Assembly (NCBI GenBank): GCA_009836625.1
Contig: VXVC01000005.1
Span: 211,345 to 275,344 of the forward strand
Reading direction: 5' to 3'
Source: Holophagales bacterium
Lineage (GTDB): Bacteria; Acidobacteriota; Thermoanaerobaculia; Multivoradales; Multivoraceae
DNA: 64,000 nt
The notes beneath the pieces were generated by a model, which was not told where the DNA came from, did not search any database, and was given only the letters and a program-made list of their open reading frames with translations. A program made the translations under genes and the position numbers. This document shows, one piece after another, positions 31,645 to 39,878 of this stretch (within the stretch, counting starts at the first letter, position 1; every line of letters begins with the position of its first letter).

Positions 31645-32736
31645 CTAGTCGCGTTCGCCGCGGCGCTGGCGCTCGACGATCCGGCGCACCGAGTGCACGT
31701 CGGGCGCCCAGTACCGTTCCTGTTCTTCGATCGGCGGCTCGACCAGCGGCCGGACGACGCGGAATCCCAGGAACCGGGCGTTCGTGTGGTACCAGACGCT
31801 CTGCGGGATCTGGGGATCCATCCGTTTCCAGGAGAGTTCCGATCCGCGGCGGGCGGCGCAGCGAAGGGCGGCCGGTTCGTCCTGCCAGGAGCCGCCGCGG
31901 ACGCTGCGCGGATACTCGTGTTCCGGCCAGACGATCGGGTCGGCGAGAGGATCGGCGTCGCCTGGCTCCGCGTAGTCGGCGTAGGCGTCGAGGGTCCATT
32001 CGGCGACGTTGCCGTGCAGGTCGAAGAGGCCCCAGGCGTTTGGTTCGAGCCGGGCGACCTCGTGGTAGCGGCGGTCGCTGTTGCCGGCATGCCAGGCGAA
32101 GCGGTCGATCTCCGCCGCGTCGTCGCCGAGCGACCACGCGGTCCCCGTGCCGGCCCGGCAGGCGTACTCCCACTCGGCCTCGGTCGGCAGGCGGTAGAAG
32201 CGGCCGGTCTTCATCGACAGCCACTTGGTGAAGTGCCGTGCCGCGAACTGGGTCATCGAGATCGCCGGAAAGCCCTCAACCCCCATGCCGAAGTCCATCG
32301 GCCGGTAGGGCGGCGTGGGTCGGCTGACCGCGTCGGCCCAGGCCGCGGCGGGCTCCTCGCCGCCGCGGTCCGTGTCGAACATGAACACGCGGTAGAGATC
32401 CCAGGTCGTCTCGTGGGTCGCCATCCAGAACGGGGCGACGTGGACTCGGCGCCGGGGAGACTCCAGCTCGCTCCGTCCGGGCTCGGTTTCCGGGCTGCCC
32501 ATCAGGAACTCGCCTCCCGGAACGGGCGCCATGTCGAGGTGGAGTTCACCGCCGTCGGCGCTGACGCGGACGACCCGCTCCCGGTAGGGCCGCATCTCGG
32601 CTTCGGTGGCTGCGCTCGCGGCCGGAACGTCGACGGTCGGCGGCCGGCCCGGTGGTGGGTCCGCGTAGCGGCCGGTACCCGGCTCCTGGACCGCGGCGAG
32701 GAGCAGTGCGATCAGGATCGGGAGCCCCTTGATCAC
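31645..32736 (-). CDS. SUMF1/FGE-fold protein without the catalytic cysteine pair
   Basis: This 363-aa exported protein (signal IKGLPILIALLLAAVQE) has the formylglycine-generating enzyme fold: MAPVPGGEFLMGSPETEPG, PFWMATHETTWDLYRVFM, YRLPTEAEWEYACRAGTGT, AWGLFDLHGNVAEWTLD and the terminal LGFRVVRPL. Where authentic enzymes read GGSYxCxxxxC, this protein reads RGGSWQDEPAALRCAARR, so both copper-binding active-site Cys are missing. Formylglycine synthesis is therefore unlikely; such paralogues serve as binding or scaffold domains or unknown oxidases. It may not activate the sulfatase encoded at 19310. The gene is convergent with the PHP gene, with two bases between stops. Confidence 0.8.
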   Translation of the reverse strand: MIKGLPILIALLLAAVQEPGTGRYADPPPGRPPTVDVPAASAATEAEMRPYRERVVRVSADGGELHLDMAPVPGGEFLMGSPETEPGRSELESPRRRVHVAPFWMATHETTWDLYRVFMFDTDRGGEEPAAAWADAVSRPTPPYRPMDFGMGVEGFPAISMTQFAARHFTKWLSMKTGRFYRLPTEAEWEYACRAGTGTAWSLGDDAAEIDRFAWHAGNSDRRYHEVARLEPNAWGLFDLHGNVAEWTLDAYADYAEPGDADPLADPIVWPEHEYPRSVRGGSWQDEPAALRCAARRGSELSWKRMDPQIPQSVWYHTNARFLGFRVVRPLVEPPIEEQERYWAPDVHSVRRIVERQRRGERD

Positions 32737-32746
32737 GGGAACGATC

Positions 32747-33538
32747 TCAGTGGCCGCGGAAGTTTGCCCGGCGCTTCTCGAAGAAGGCGGCGATGCCCTC
32801 TGCGGCGTCTTCCGTTCGCGCGGCGTCGGCGATCGCCTGCGACTCGAACTCCATCTGGGACTCCAGGTCCTCCGAGAAGGAGCGCATCACGAGTTCCTTG
32901 GCTGCCCCGAACGCCCAGGTCGGCCCGGCGGCCAGTTGCTTGGCGAGTTCCCCGGCACGGGCGTCCAGTTCGTCGGCCGGGACGACTTCATTGACGATTC
33001 CCCATTCCCGGGCCTCGGTGGCCGACAACGTGCGGTTCGTGAGGATCAGTTCCAGCGCGCGGTGCCGTCCTAGCAGCCGTGGCAGAAAGTAGGTCGAGCT
33101 GCCGTCCGGCGTCAGGCCGGCCCGCGTGTAGGCCATCGTGAACACGGCCTCGGCGGAGGCCACGACCAGGTCGGCCGCGCAGGCGACGGAGAACCCGGCG
33201 CCGGCTGCCGGCCCCTGGACAGCGGCGACGACTGGCGCGCTGCCGCGAGTCAAACGCGTGATCGCGGCGTGGAGGTAGACCGTCATCTCCTTGAGGCCGC
33301 GAGGCAGGGCGTCGCCCGCCTTGGCGAAGGAGGCCAGGTCGCCGCCGGCGCAGAACATCCGGCCCTCGCTGCGCAGCAGAACCGCCCGCACGTTCGGGTT
33401 CTCGTCGCACTCGATCCCGACCTCGAGCAGCTCCTTCGTCATCCGCAGGTTCATCGCGTTCGCCGCGTCGGGCCGGTTCAGCGTGACCCGGGCGACGTTG
33501 TCGGCCAGTTCGAATCGGAGCGTCTCGAGGTCGTTCAT
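32747..33538 (-). CDS. Enoyl-CoA hydratase/isomerase (crotonase superfamily, PaaG-like)
   Basis: This 263-aa cytosolic crotonase has the oxyanion-hole segments RMFCAGGDLASFAKAG and PAAGAGFSVACAADLVVAS. At the catalytic position it has GLTPDGSSTYFLPRLLG, with Asp where hydratases have the second Glu. This matches PaaG-like isomerases, so double-bond isomerisation of an acyl-CoA is more likely than hydration. It ends with the usual helix AAEGIAAFFEKRRANFRGH. The likely role is fatty-acid or aromatic-CoA breakdown. It is 10 bases upstream of the SUMF1-like gene on the same strand and divergent from the Gfo/Idh/MocA gene. Confidence 0.87.
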   Translation of the reverse strand: MNDLETLRFELADNVARVTLNRPDAANAMNLRMTKELLEVGIECDENPNVRAVLLRSEGRMFCAGGDLASFAKAGDALPRGLKEMTVYLHAAITRLTRGSAPVVAAVQGPAAGAGFSVACAADLVVASAEAVFTMAYTRAGLTPDGSSTYFLPRLLGRHRALELILTNRTLSATEAREWGIVNEVVPADELDARAGELAKQLAAGPTWAFGAAKELVMRSFSEDLESQMEFESQAIADAARTEDAAEGIAAFFEKRRANFRGH

Positions 33539-33643
33539 GGCGGCGGATCGTAACGGAGGTGTCGGCTAGAGTATTGCGATCGGACAACAGGATTCGACCG
33601 TTATCGGTCGGCGATGGCACCAGGCAGGGTGCGGGGAGACACC

Positions 33644-34975
33644 ATGGACGGAACCTCCAGGCGCAGTTTCATCACGGGGGCCTCGGCGGCCCTGATTGCG
33701 GGCGGAGTCGGCGGCGGTACGGCCGCGGCGACCAATACGGCATCGGACGTGGGCCGCGCCCGCGGCGACGCGACACTGAGGATCGGCCTGATCGGCTGCG
33801 GCGGGCGCGGTACGGGCGCCGCGGCGCAGGCGCTCTCGACCTCCGGACCGGTCGAGCTGGTGGCGATGGCCGATGCCTTCGAGGACCGGCTCGACAACTG
33901 CTACGCGCGGCTCGCCGAGATGGGCGAGAACGGTTCGTTCGAGGGCGGGAAGCGCCTTCAGGTGCCGTCCGAGAACCGCTACGTCGGCTTCGACGCCTAC
34001 CGCAAGGTGATCGACGCGGGCGTCGACGTCATCGTCCACGCGACGCCGCCGGGCTTCAGGCCGGAGCACTTCGAGTACGCGGTCGAGCAGGGCAAACACG
34101 TGTTCATGGAGAAGCCGGTCGCCGTCGACGCGCCCGGCGTGCGGCGGGTGCTCAAGGCGGCCAAGGCCGCGAAGGAGAAGAACCTCAAGGTCGGCGTCGG
34201 CCTGCAGCGCCATCACAGCGCGATGTACAACGAAACGATCGACCGCATCCACGACGGCGCGATCGGCGATGTCGTAGCGCTCCGCGTCTACTGGAACGGC
34301 TCCGGCGTCTGGGTGCGGGCGCGCAAGCCGGGCCAGACCGAGATGGAGTACCAGATGCGCAACTGGTACTACTTCAACTGGCTCTGCGGCGACCACATCG
34401 TCGAGCAGCACATCCACAACATCGACGTCGGCAACTGGGTCAAGGGCGGGCATCCCGTCGAAGCCCAGGGCCAGGGCGGCCGCCAGTGGCGGAACGGTCC
34501 CGACCACGGCGAGATCTTCGACCATCACTTCGTCGAGTACACCTACGACGACGGCGCCGTGATGCTGAGCCAGTGCCGGCACATCCAGAACTGCTGGGAC
34601 CAGGTCGCCGAGTACGCGCACGGCAGCAAGGGCCGGGCGAGCCTCGCCTCCGGCCTGATCGAGGCACCGGGCGGCTGGAACCACCGCGAGCCGGAGGACG
34701 AGAAGAGCCCCTACCAGGTCGAGCACGACCGCCTGTTCGAGGCGATCCGCGAGGGCAAACCCTTCAACGAGGCGAAGAACGGCGCAATCGCCACGATGAC
34801 GGCCGTGATGGGCCGGATGGCGACCTACTCCGGCAAGAAGATCACCTGGAAAGAAGCGCTGAAGTCCGACGCGTCGCTCGAGCCCGCGACGTACGCCTGG
34901 GACGCCGCTCCGCCGACGGTGCCGGACGAGAAGGGCCGGTACGCGGTGGCGGTGCCGGGAGTGACGAAGGCGTAG
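33644..34975 (+). CDS. Gfo/Idh/MocA family oxidoreductase, Tat-exported
   Basis: This 443-aa dehydrogenase starts at the ATG (33644) preceded by GGGGAG at a six-base distance. An ATG ten codons earlier is possible but lacks a ribosome site. Its Tat signal is TSRRSFITGASAALIAGG. The cofactor motif is RIGLIGCGGRGTGAAAQAL. VFMEKPVAVDAPGVRR carries the catalytic Lys, and WLCGDHIVEQHIHNIDVGNW the Asp/His pair. It would oxidise a sugar or cyclitol in the periplasm. It differs clearly from the enzyme at 17760-19229, so the two are not recent duplicates. Confidence 0.88.
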   Translation: MDGTSRRSFITGASAALIAGGVGGGTAAATNTASDVGRARGDATLRIGLIGCGGRGTGAAAQALSTSGPVELVAMADAFEDRLDNCYARLAEMGENGSFEGGKRLQVPSENRYVGFDAYRKVIDAGVDVIVHATPPGFRPEHFEYAVEQGKHVFMEKPVAVDAPGVRRVLKAAKAAKEKNLKVGVGLQRHHSAMYNETIDRIHDGAIGDVVALRVYWNGSGVWVRARKPGQTEMEYQMRNWYYFNWLCGDHIVEQHIHNIDVGNWVKGGHPVEAQGQGGRQWRNGPDHGEIFDHHFVEYTYDDGAVMLSQCRHIQNCWDQVAEYAHGSKGRASLASGLIEAPGGWNHREPEDEKSPYQVEHDRLFEAIREGKPFNEAKNGAIATMTAVMGRMATYSGKKITWKEALKSDASLEPATYAWDAAPPTVPDEKGRYAVAVPGVTKA

Positions 34976-35035
34976 CGGGCGGCGCGCAGCCCGGAACCCA
35001 CGATCTCGTCTACTTCCGGCCTCGCCCTTGTTGCC

Positions 35036-35515
35036 ATGGCGACGTCAGCTGCAGCGCAGCAGATCTCCGAACAGGCTGTCATTGATGCACAGAAAGCCTG
35101 GGGCGAGGGTATTGTCGCGATAGCCAAAACCCATGCCGATGGCGGCGACTACGCCGCCCGTGCGACGAAACACATCAAGGACCGTTATGCATATGGCGAA
35201 ACCAACGTCATGTTCAAGCCAACCATGGCAGCAGAGAACCAGTTCCGCGCTACATTTGAAGGAGCTCTGAGCTACTTCATCGGGCAAGACGGAACAGAGG
35301 ACAAAGGGTTCGCGATCTCGGGCTGGACCAATGTTCGGTGGGAGAACAACGGCATCTACACCAACGACGCCTCCGCAATGGCCATGGGCAACTACTACTT
35401 CACAGGCCCGGACGGTAGCGAGACAAAGGTCGAGTTCACCTTTGGCTACATCCTTGTTGACGGTGATCTGAAGATCAACCTTCATCATTCATCGCTGCCC
35501 TACAGCCCCGAGTAG
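35036..35515 (+). CDS. Iota-class carbonic-anhydrase-like protein (COG4337 type), possibly lacking its original start
   Basis: This protein of about 159 aa has an NTF2-like fold, recognised by AVIDAQKAWGEGIVAIAKTH, MFKPTMAAENQFRATFEGALSY, GFAISGWTNVRWENNGIY, MGNYYFTGPDGSETKVEFTFGY and the C-terminal INLHHSSLPYS. The HHSS motif and overall sequence match the family including diatom LCIP63 and bacterial iota-carbonic anhydrases, often mislabelled phosphoribosyl-AMP cyclohydrolase. It would hydrate CO2 to bicarbonate. The frame upstream of the ATG reads GLALVAMATSAAAQQ, a signal-peptide end, but no ATG/GTG/TTG lies between it and the previous gene's in-frame stop at 34973. G+C is much lower than in its neighbours: 29 and 30 of 60 in two rows. 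Confidence 0.72.
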   Translation: MATSAAAQQISEQAVIDAQKAWGEGIVAIAKTHADGGDYAARATKHIKDRYAYGETNVMFKPTMAAENQFRATFEGALSYFIGQDGTEDKGFAISGWTNVRWENNGIYTNDASAMAMGNYYFTGPDGSETKVEFTFGYILVDGDLKINLHHSSLPYSPE

Positions 35516-35566
35516 TCGCGGAGCCGGGCCGGTAGCCGTCGATGTCGAGTGGACCTGGTCGAAGCT

Positions 35567-35583
35567 GGCGGCTTGACGCCGCC
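35567..35583. terminator. GC hairpin between convergent genes
   Basis: GGCGGC and GCCGCC pair around the five-base loop TTGAC, between the stop of the carbonic-anhydrase-like gene (35515) and that of the DUF2911 gene (35586). There is no U-tract on either side, so it is a candidate bidirectional terminator only. Confidence 0.35.
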
Positions 35584-35585
35584 CG

Positions 35586-36260
35586 CTAAGGCGCCGCCTT
35601 GAAGGCGGCCAGGAACTGGTGGTCGCCCCAGGCGATCCGCAGCACCGCGCCCGGCTCGACCTCGAGGAACTCGATCGTCAGCTTCTCGGTCGGCTCGTCG
35701 GCCGTCGAGTGCTCGAGCGGAACCTCGACGGCGTCGGCCGACGCGTCGCGCTGGCTGCCCCAGATGTCGGCTTCGCCGTTGAACACGAGGCTCCAGCCGT
35801 CGGCGGTGCGCTTGGGCCAGAGGCTGTAGACCCCGGGATAGTTGGGCGAGGCGTTGCCATAGGGCACGACAACTCCGTCGAAGGAGAGCGAGGCGTGGGT
35901 GAGCAGCTTGACTGCCCGGCCGCTGTTCCAGCCCGCGACATCGGCGGTGGCGAGGCTCTCGAACGCCCGGTAGTCGTCGCTGTCCGTCAACAGGTCCGGA
36001 TAGGAGATCCGGAGTTGCTTGCCGGCCACTTCGGTTTCCGCCAGATTGCCGTAGCGCAGGCGGCGGAACCGTTCCCGCCGGGCTGCGGCCCTTGCTTCGG
36101 CGTCGCCGTCCGCGGTCTGGGCGGTCGCCGGTGCGGAGTCGGGTCGGTCCGAGCCCGCCGGCTCCTGGGCGGCGATCGGGGCGGCCGCGAGGAGCAGGGC
36201 GGCCAGCAGGGCCAGGGAAGCCAGAGGAACCAAGGGGATCTGCGTTGTCGTCGTTCTCAC
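35586..36260 (-). CDS. Secreted DUF2911-like protein
   Basis: This 224-aa protein has a strong signal peptide (LASLALLAALLLAAAPIAAQE) and a low-complexity Ala/Asp linker to about residue 60. The domain from about 75 has KQLRISYPDLL, a DVAGWNSGRAVKLLTHASL segment, GVYSLWPKRTADGWSLVFN and a late EKLTIEFLEVEPGAVLRIAWGD. That is the strand pattern of DUF2911, in which a beta-sandwich opens with a VxISY motif. No function is known for the family; members are secreted or periplasmic. It is divergent from icmF, with a 132-base spacer that could hold both promoters. Confidence 0.65.
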   Translation of the reverse strand: MRTTTTQIPLVPLASLALLAALLLAAAPIAAQEPAGSDRPDSAPATAQTADGDAEARAAARRERFRRLRYGNLAETEVAGKQLRISYPDLLTDSDDYRAFESLATADVAGWNSGRAVKLLTHASLSFDGVVVPYGNASPNYPGVYSLWPKRTADGWSLVFNGEADIWGSQRDASADAVEVPLEHSTADEPTEKLTIEFLEVEPGAVLRIAWGDHQFLAAFKAAP

Positions 36261-36392
36261 GGCGAACTCCGGTAGAGGTTGCGAAGGATCGGACGGTAGT
36301 GGCGGAGCTTACAGCCCGCGGTCGGCTCCACGGTCGGATCCGCTCGTCGGCAGTAGACTTCGGGCCGAAGTTCACCGTCTGGACACCGTCGC

Positions 36393-39300
36393 ATGACCAC
36401 TCCTGAACAGGATCCGCGGATCCGGCCCGCCGAGGACGCCAGCCCGCTCCGCTTCGTGACCGCCGCATCCCTCTTCGACGGTCACGACGCGGCGATCCAC
36501 ATCATGCGGCGGATGATCCAGGACCGCGGGGCCGAGGTGATCCACCTGGGCCACAACCGCGGCGTCGACGAGATCGTCCGCGCGGCGGTGCAGGAGGATG
36601 GCGACGCGATCGCGGTCAGCTCCTACCAGGGTGGTCACATCGAGTTCTTTCGCTACATGATCGACCGGCTGGCGGAGGAGGGCAGGGAAGACGTCCTCGT
36701 CTTCGGTGGCGGCGGCGGCACGATCACGCCGGAGGAGATCGCGGAACTCGAAGCGTACGGAGTCGAGCGGATCTACCACCCCGACGACGGCTTGAAGATG
36801 GGCCTGCCAGCGATGATCGACGACGTCGTCGAACGGACGCATGCCAAGCGCCGGCCGGCGCCCGAACCGCGCTTCAGCGTGCGCGTCGCCTCGGATCCGG
36901 ACGGCGACATCGAGCTGTCGCGCCTGCTGTCCGCGATCGAGCGCGGGGCGGTTGGCGAGTCGGACCTGCGCCGCTTGCGCAAGGAGTGGCAGTTGGCCGG
37001 CGCCGGCGTGCCGGTCGTGGGCCTCACCGGCACCGGCGGCGCGGGCAAGAGCAGCGTCGCCGACGAACTGCTGAACCGCTTCCTCGAGTGCATGCCCGAA
37101 ACGTCTTCCGGAATGCGGATCGCCCTCCTGGCGGTCGATCCGACGCGGCGGCGGACGGGCGGCGCCCTGCTCGGCGACCGCATCCGGATGAATAGCCTGC
37201 GAAGCGAGCGCGCCTTCATGCGCTCGATGGCGACGCGGCGGCAGCACCTGGCGACGAGCGAGGTGCTCGGCGACGCGATTGCGCTGCTCAAGGCGTCCGG
37301 ATTCTCGATGATCCTCGTGGAGACCGCCGGCATCGGCCAGAGCGACAGCGAGATCGTCGACCTGGTCGACCTCTCGATCTACGTGATGACTTCGGACTAC
37401 GGCGCGGCGAGCCAGCTCGAGAAGATCGACATGCTCGATTTCGCCGACGTCATCGTGCTGAACAAGTTCGATCGGCGCGGCGGCCAGGACGCGCTCCGCG
37501 ACGTGCGGAAGCAGTGGCGGCGCAACCGGCTCGCCTTCGATACGGCCGACGAGGACGTGCCGGTCTACCCGACGATCGCCAGCCAGTTCCAGGACCCGGG
37601 CGTCAACTGGATGTTCTGGAACGTGTGCCGGCTGCTCCGGGAGCGCCTAGACCTGAGCGAGGCCGCGTGGACCCCCGAGGTCGACCTGGACCAGCGCGAG
37701 CCGAAGGCGGCCGTCCTGATCCCGGACAACCGGAATCGCTACCTCGCGGAGATCGCCGAGGCGGGCCGCGCCGCCGAGGCCGACGCCGAGCGCCGGGCGG
37801 CGGCCGCCTCGAGGGCGCACGGCTGCTACCGGGCTCTGGCCGAACTGGACGATCCGGAGCTCCCGGAGCCTCTTGCCGCGTACGCGCCAAAGGCGCTCGA
37901 TGCGGCGCCCGACCAAACCCTGGCGCGGCTGCGCCGGAGCTACGAGGAAGCGCTGGCGGAAGTCGGCGCCGAGGCGGCGGAACTCCTGAAGGACTGGCCT
38001 GATCGCGTCGACGCCGCGCGCGCCGACCAGTACAGCTACCCGGTCCGCGGCCGCGAGGTCACCGGCGAGAACTACGTCACCACGCTGAGCCACCTGCGGA
38101 TGCCGAAGCTGGCGCTGCCCGAGTACTCGGACTGGGGCGACCTGCTGCGCTTCCTGATGAAGCACAACCTGCCGGGCGCCTACCCGTACACCGCGGGCGT
38201 CTATCCCTACCGGCGCCGGGGCGAGGAACCGACGCGCATGTTCGCGGGCGAGGGGATCGCGGAGCGCACGAATCGGCGATTCCACTTCGTGTCGCGCGGG
38301 CAGCCGGCGAACCGTCTGTCCACCGCGTTCGACTCGGTGACGCTTTATGGCTCGGATCCGGGGCTCAGGCCCGACATCTGGGGCAAGGTCGGCAACTCGG
38401 GTGTTTCGATTGCCACCGTCGACGACATGAAGCGTCTTTACTCGGGGTTCGACCTCTGCGACCCGGCGACGTCCGTGTCGATGACGATCAACGGCCCGGC
38501 CCCGACGATCCTCGCCTTCTTCATGAACGCCGCGATCGACCAGCAGGTCGAGCGTCACCTGCGGGAAACCGGTGGCCTGGAGCAGGCGCGCGCGGAGATC
38601 GACCGGCGGTCCGGCGGCGACGTGCCGGTCTACCGCGGCGAGCTGCCAGAGGAGAACGACGGCCTGGGACTGGAGCTGCTCGGCATCTCCGGCGACCAGG
38701 TGGTCGAGCGCGACGTCTACGAGCGCATCCGCGCCGACGCCCTGAGCCGGGTTCGGGGCACGGTCCAGGCGGACATCCTGAAAGAGGACCAGGCCCAGAA
38801 CACGTGCATCTTCTCGACCGAGTTCTCGCTACGGATGATGGGTGACGTCCAGCAGTTCTTCATCGGCCACAACGTCCGCAACTACTACAGCGCCTCCGTG
38901 AGCGGATACCACATCGCCGAGGCCGGAGCGAACCCCATCACCCAGTTGGCCTTCACGCTCGCCAACGGCTTCACGATCGTCGAGTACTACCTGGCGCGAG
39001 GCATGGCGATCGACGACTTCGCGCCCAACCTGTCCTTCTTCTTCTCGAACGGCATGGACCCCGAGTACGCCGTGATCGGCCGGGTGGCGCGGCGCATCTG
39101 GGCACGCGCGATGCGCGAGCGCTACGGCGCCTCCGCCCGCAGCCAGATGCTGAAGTACCACATCCAGACCTCCGGCCGCTCGCTGCACGCCCAGGAGATC
39201 CAGTTCAACGACATCCGGACCACGCTGCAGGCGCTGTACGGCATCCTTGACCGCTGCAACTCACTGCACACGAACGCCTTCGACGAAGCGATCACGACGC

Positions 39301-39857
39301 CCACCGAACAGTCCGTGCGGCGCGCTCTGGCGATCCAGTTGATCATCAACCGGGAGTTCGGGCTCAACCGGAGCGAAAACCCCTGGCAGGGCTCCTTCGC
39401 CCTGGACCAGTTGACCGACGCGGTGGAGGAGGCGGTCTACCTGGAATTCGAGCGGCTCGCCGAGCGGGGCGGCGTGCTGGCGGCGATGGACACGATGTAC
39501 CAGCGCTCGAAGATCCAGGACGAGAGCATGGAGTACGAGGCGAAGAAGCACGACGGCAGCCTGCCGGTGGTCGGCGTGAACACCTTCCTCGCCGAAGGCC
39601 AGGACTTCGCGGAGACAGTCGAGGCGGAGCTCATCCGCTCAACGGACGATGAGAAGGAGCAGCAGATCGAGAGTCTGGCCGCCTTCCACCGACGTCACGG
39701 CGACCACTCACCGGCGTGCCTCGAGCGGCTCCAGGACGTGGCGCGACGCCGCGGCAATGTGTTCGAGGAACTGATGGAGACGGTCAAGCACTGCTCGCTC
39801 GGCCAGATCTCGGACGCGCTCTACCGCGTCGGCGGCGAGTACCGGCGGAGCATGTAG
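36393..39857 (+). CDS. icmF: Fused isobutyryl-CoA mutase (IcmF), B12-dependent
   Basis: This 1154-aa cytosolic fusion interconverts isobutyryl-CoA and n-butyryl-CoA using adenosylcobalamin. Residues about 20-145 are the B12-binding domain, with D29-G-H31 in SLFDGHDAAIHIM and LVFGGGGGTITPEE. A MeaB-like GTPase chaperone domain follows: P-loop GTGGAGKSS at 213-221, VDPTRRRTGGALLGDR, ETAGIGQSDSE and NKFDR. The mutase TIM barrel fills residues about 550-1150, with RYHIQTSGRSLHAQEIQFND-like substrate contacts near 930. Domain order and length match characterised IcmF. No cobalamin riboswitch is visible upstream. It would serve valine, fatty-acid or C4 metabolism. Confidence 0.93.
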   Translation: MTTPEQDPRIRPAEDASPLRFVTAASLFDGHDAAIHIMRRMIQDRGAEVIHLGHNRGVDEIVRAAVQEDGDAIAVSSYQGGHIEFFRYMIDRLAEEGREDVLVFGGGGGTITPEEIAELEAYGVERIYHPDDGLKMGLPAMIDDVVERTHAKRRPAPEPRFSVRVASDPDGDIELSRLLSAIERGAVGESDLRRLRKEWQLAGAGVPVVGLTGTGGAGKSSVADELLNRFLECMPETSSGMRIALLAVDPTRRRTGGALLGDRIRMNSLRSERAFMRSMATRRQHLATSEVLGDAIALLKASGFSMILVETAGIGQSDSEIVDLVDLSIYVMTSDYGAASQLEKIDMLDFADVIVLNKFDRRGGQDALRDVRKQWRRNRLAFDTADEDVPVYPTIASQFQDPGVNWMFWNVCRLLRERLDLSEAAWTPEVDLDQREPKAAVLIPDNRNRYLAEIAEAGRAAEADAERRAAAASRAHGCYRALAELDDPELPEPLAAYAPKALDAAPDQTLARLRRSYEEALAEVGAEAAELLKDWPDRVDAARADQYSYPVRGREVTGENYVTTLSHLRMPKLALPEYSDWGDLLRFLMKHNLPGAYPYTAGVYPYRRRGEEPTRMFAGEGIAERTNRRFHFVSRGQPANRLSTAFDSVTLYGSDPGLRPDIWGKVGNSGVSIATVDDMKRLYSGFDLCDPATSVSMTINGPAPTILAFFMNAAIDQQVERHLRETGGLEQARAEIDRRSGGDVPVYRGELPEENDGLGLELLGISGDQVVERDVYERIRADALSRVRGTVQADILKEDQAQNTCIFSTEFSLRMMGDVQQFFIGHNVRNYYSASVSGYHIAEAGANPITQLAFTLANGFTIVEYYLARGMAIDDFAPNLSFFFSNGMDPEYAVIGRVARRIWARAMRERYGASARSQMLKYHIQTSGRSLHAQEIQFNDIRTTLQALYGILDRCNSLHTNAFDEAITTPTEQSVRRALAIQLIINREFGLNRSENPWQGSFALDQLTDAVEEAVYLEFERLAERGGVLAAMDTMYQRSKIQDESMEYEAKKHDGSLPVVGVNTFLAEGQDFAETVEAELIRSTDDEKEQQIESLAAFHRRHGDHSPACLERLQDVARRRGNVFEELMETVKHCSLGQISDALYRVGGEYRRSM

Positions 39858-39878
39858 CGAGACGGTCGGACTCTGCTG

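Noticed and set aside
36261..36392. Possible cobalamin riboswitch before the B12-dependent icmF gene
   Set aside because: I could not find the conserved B12-box or a plausible set of paired helices in the 132-base spacer.
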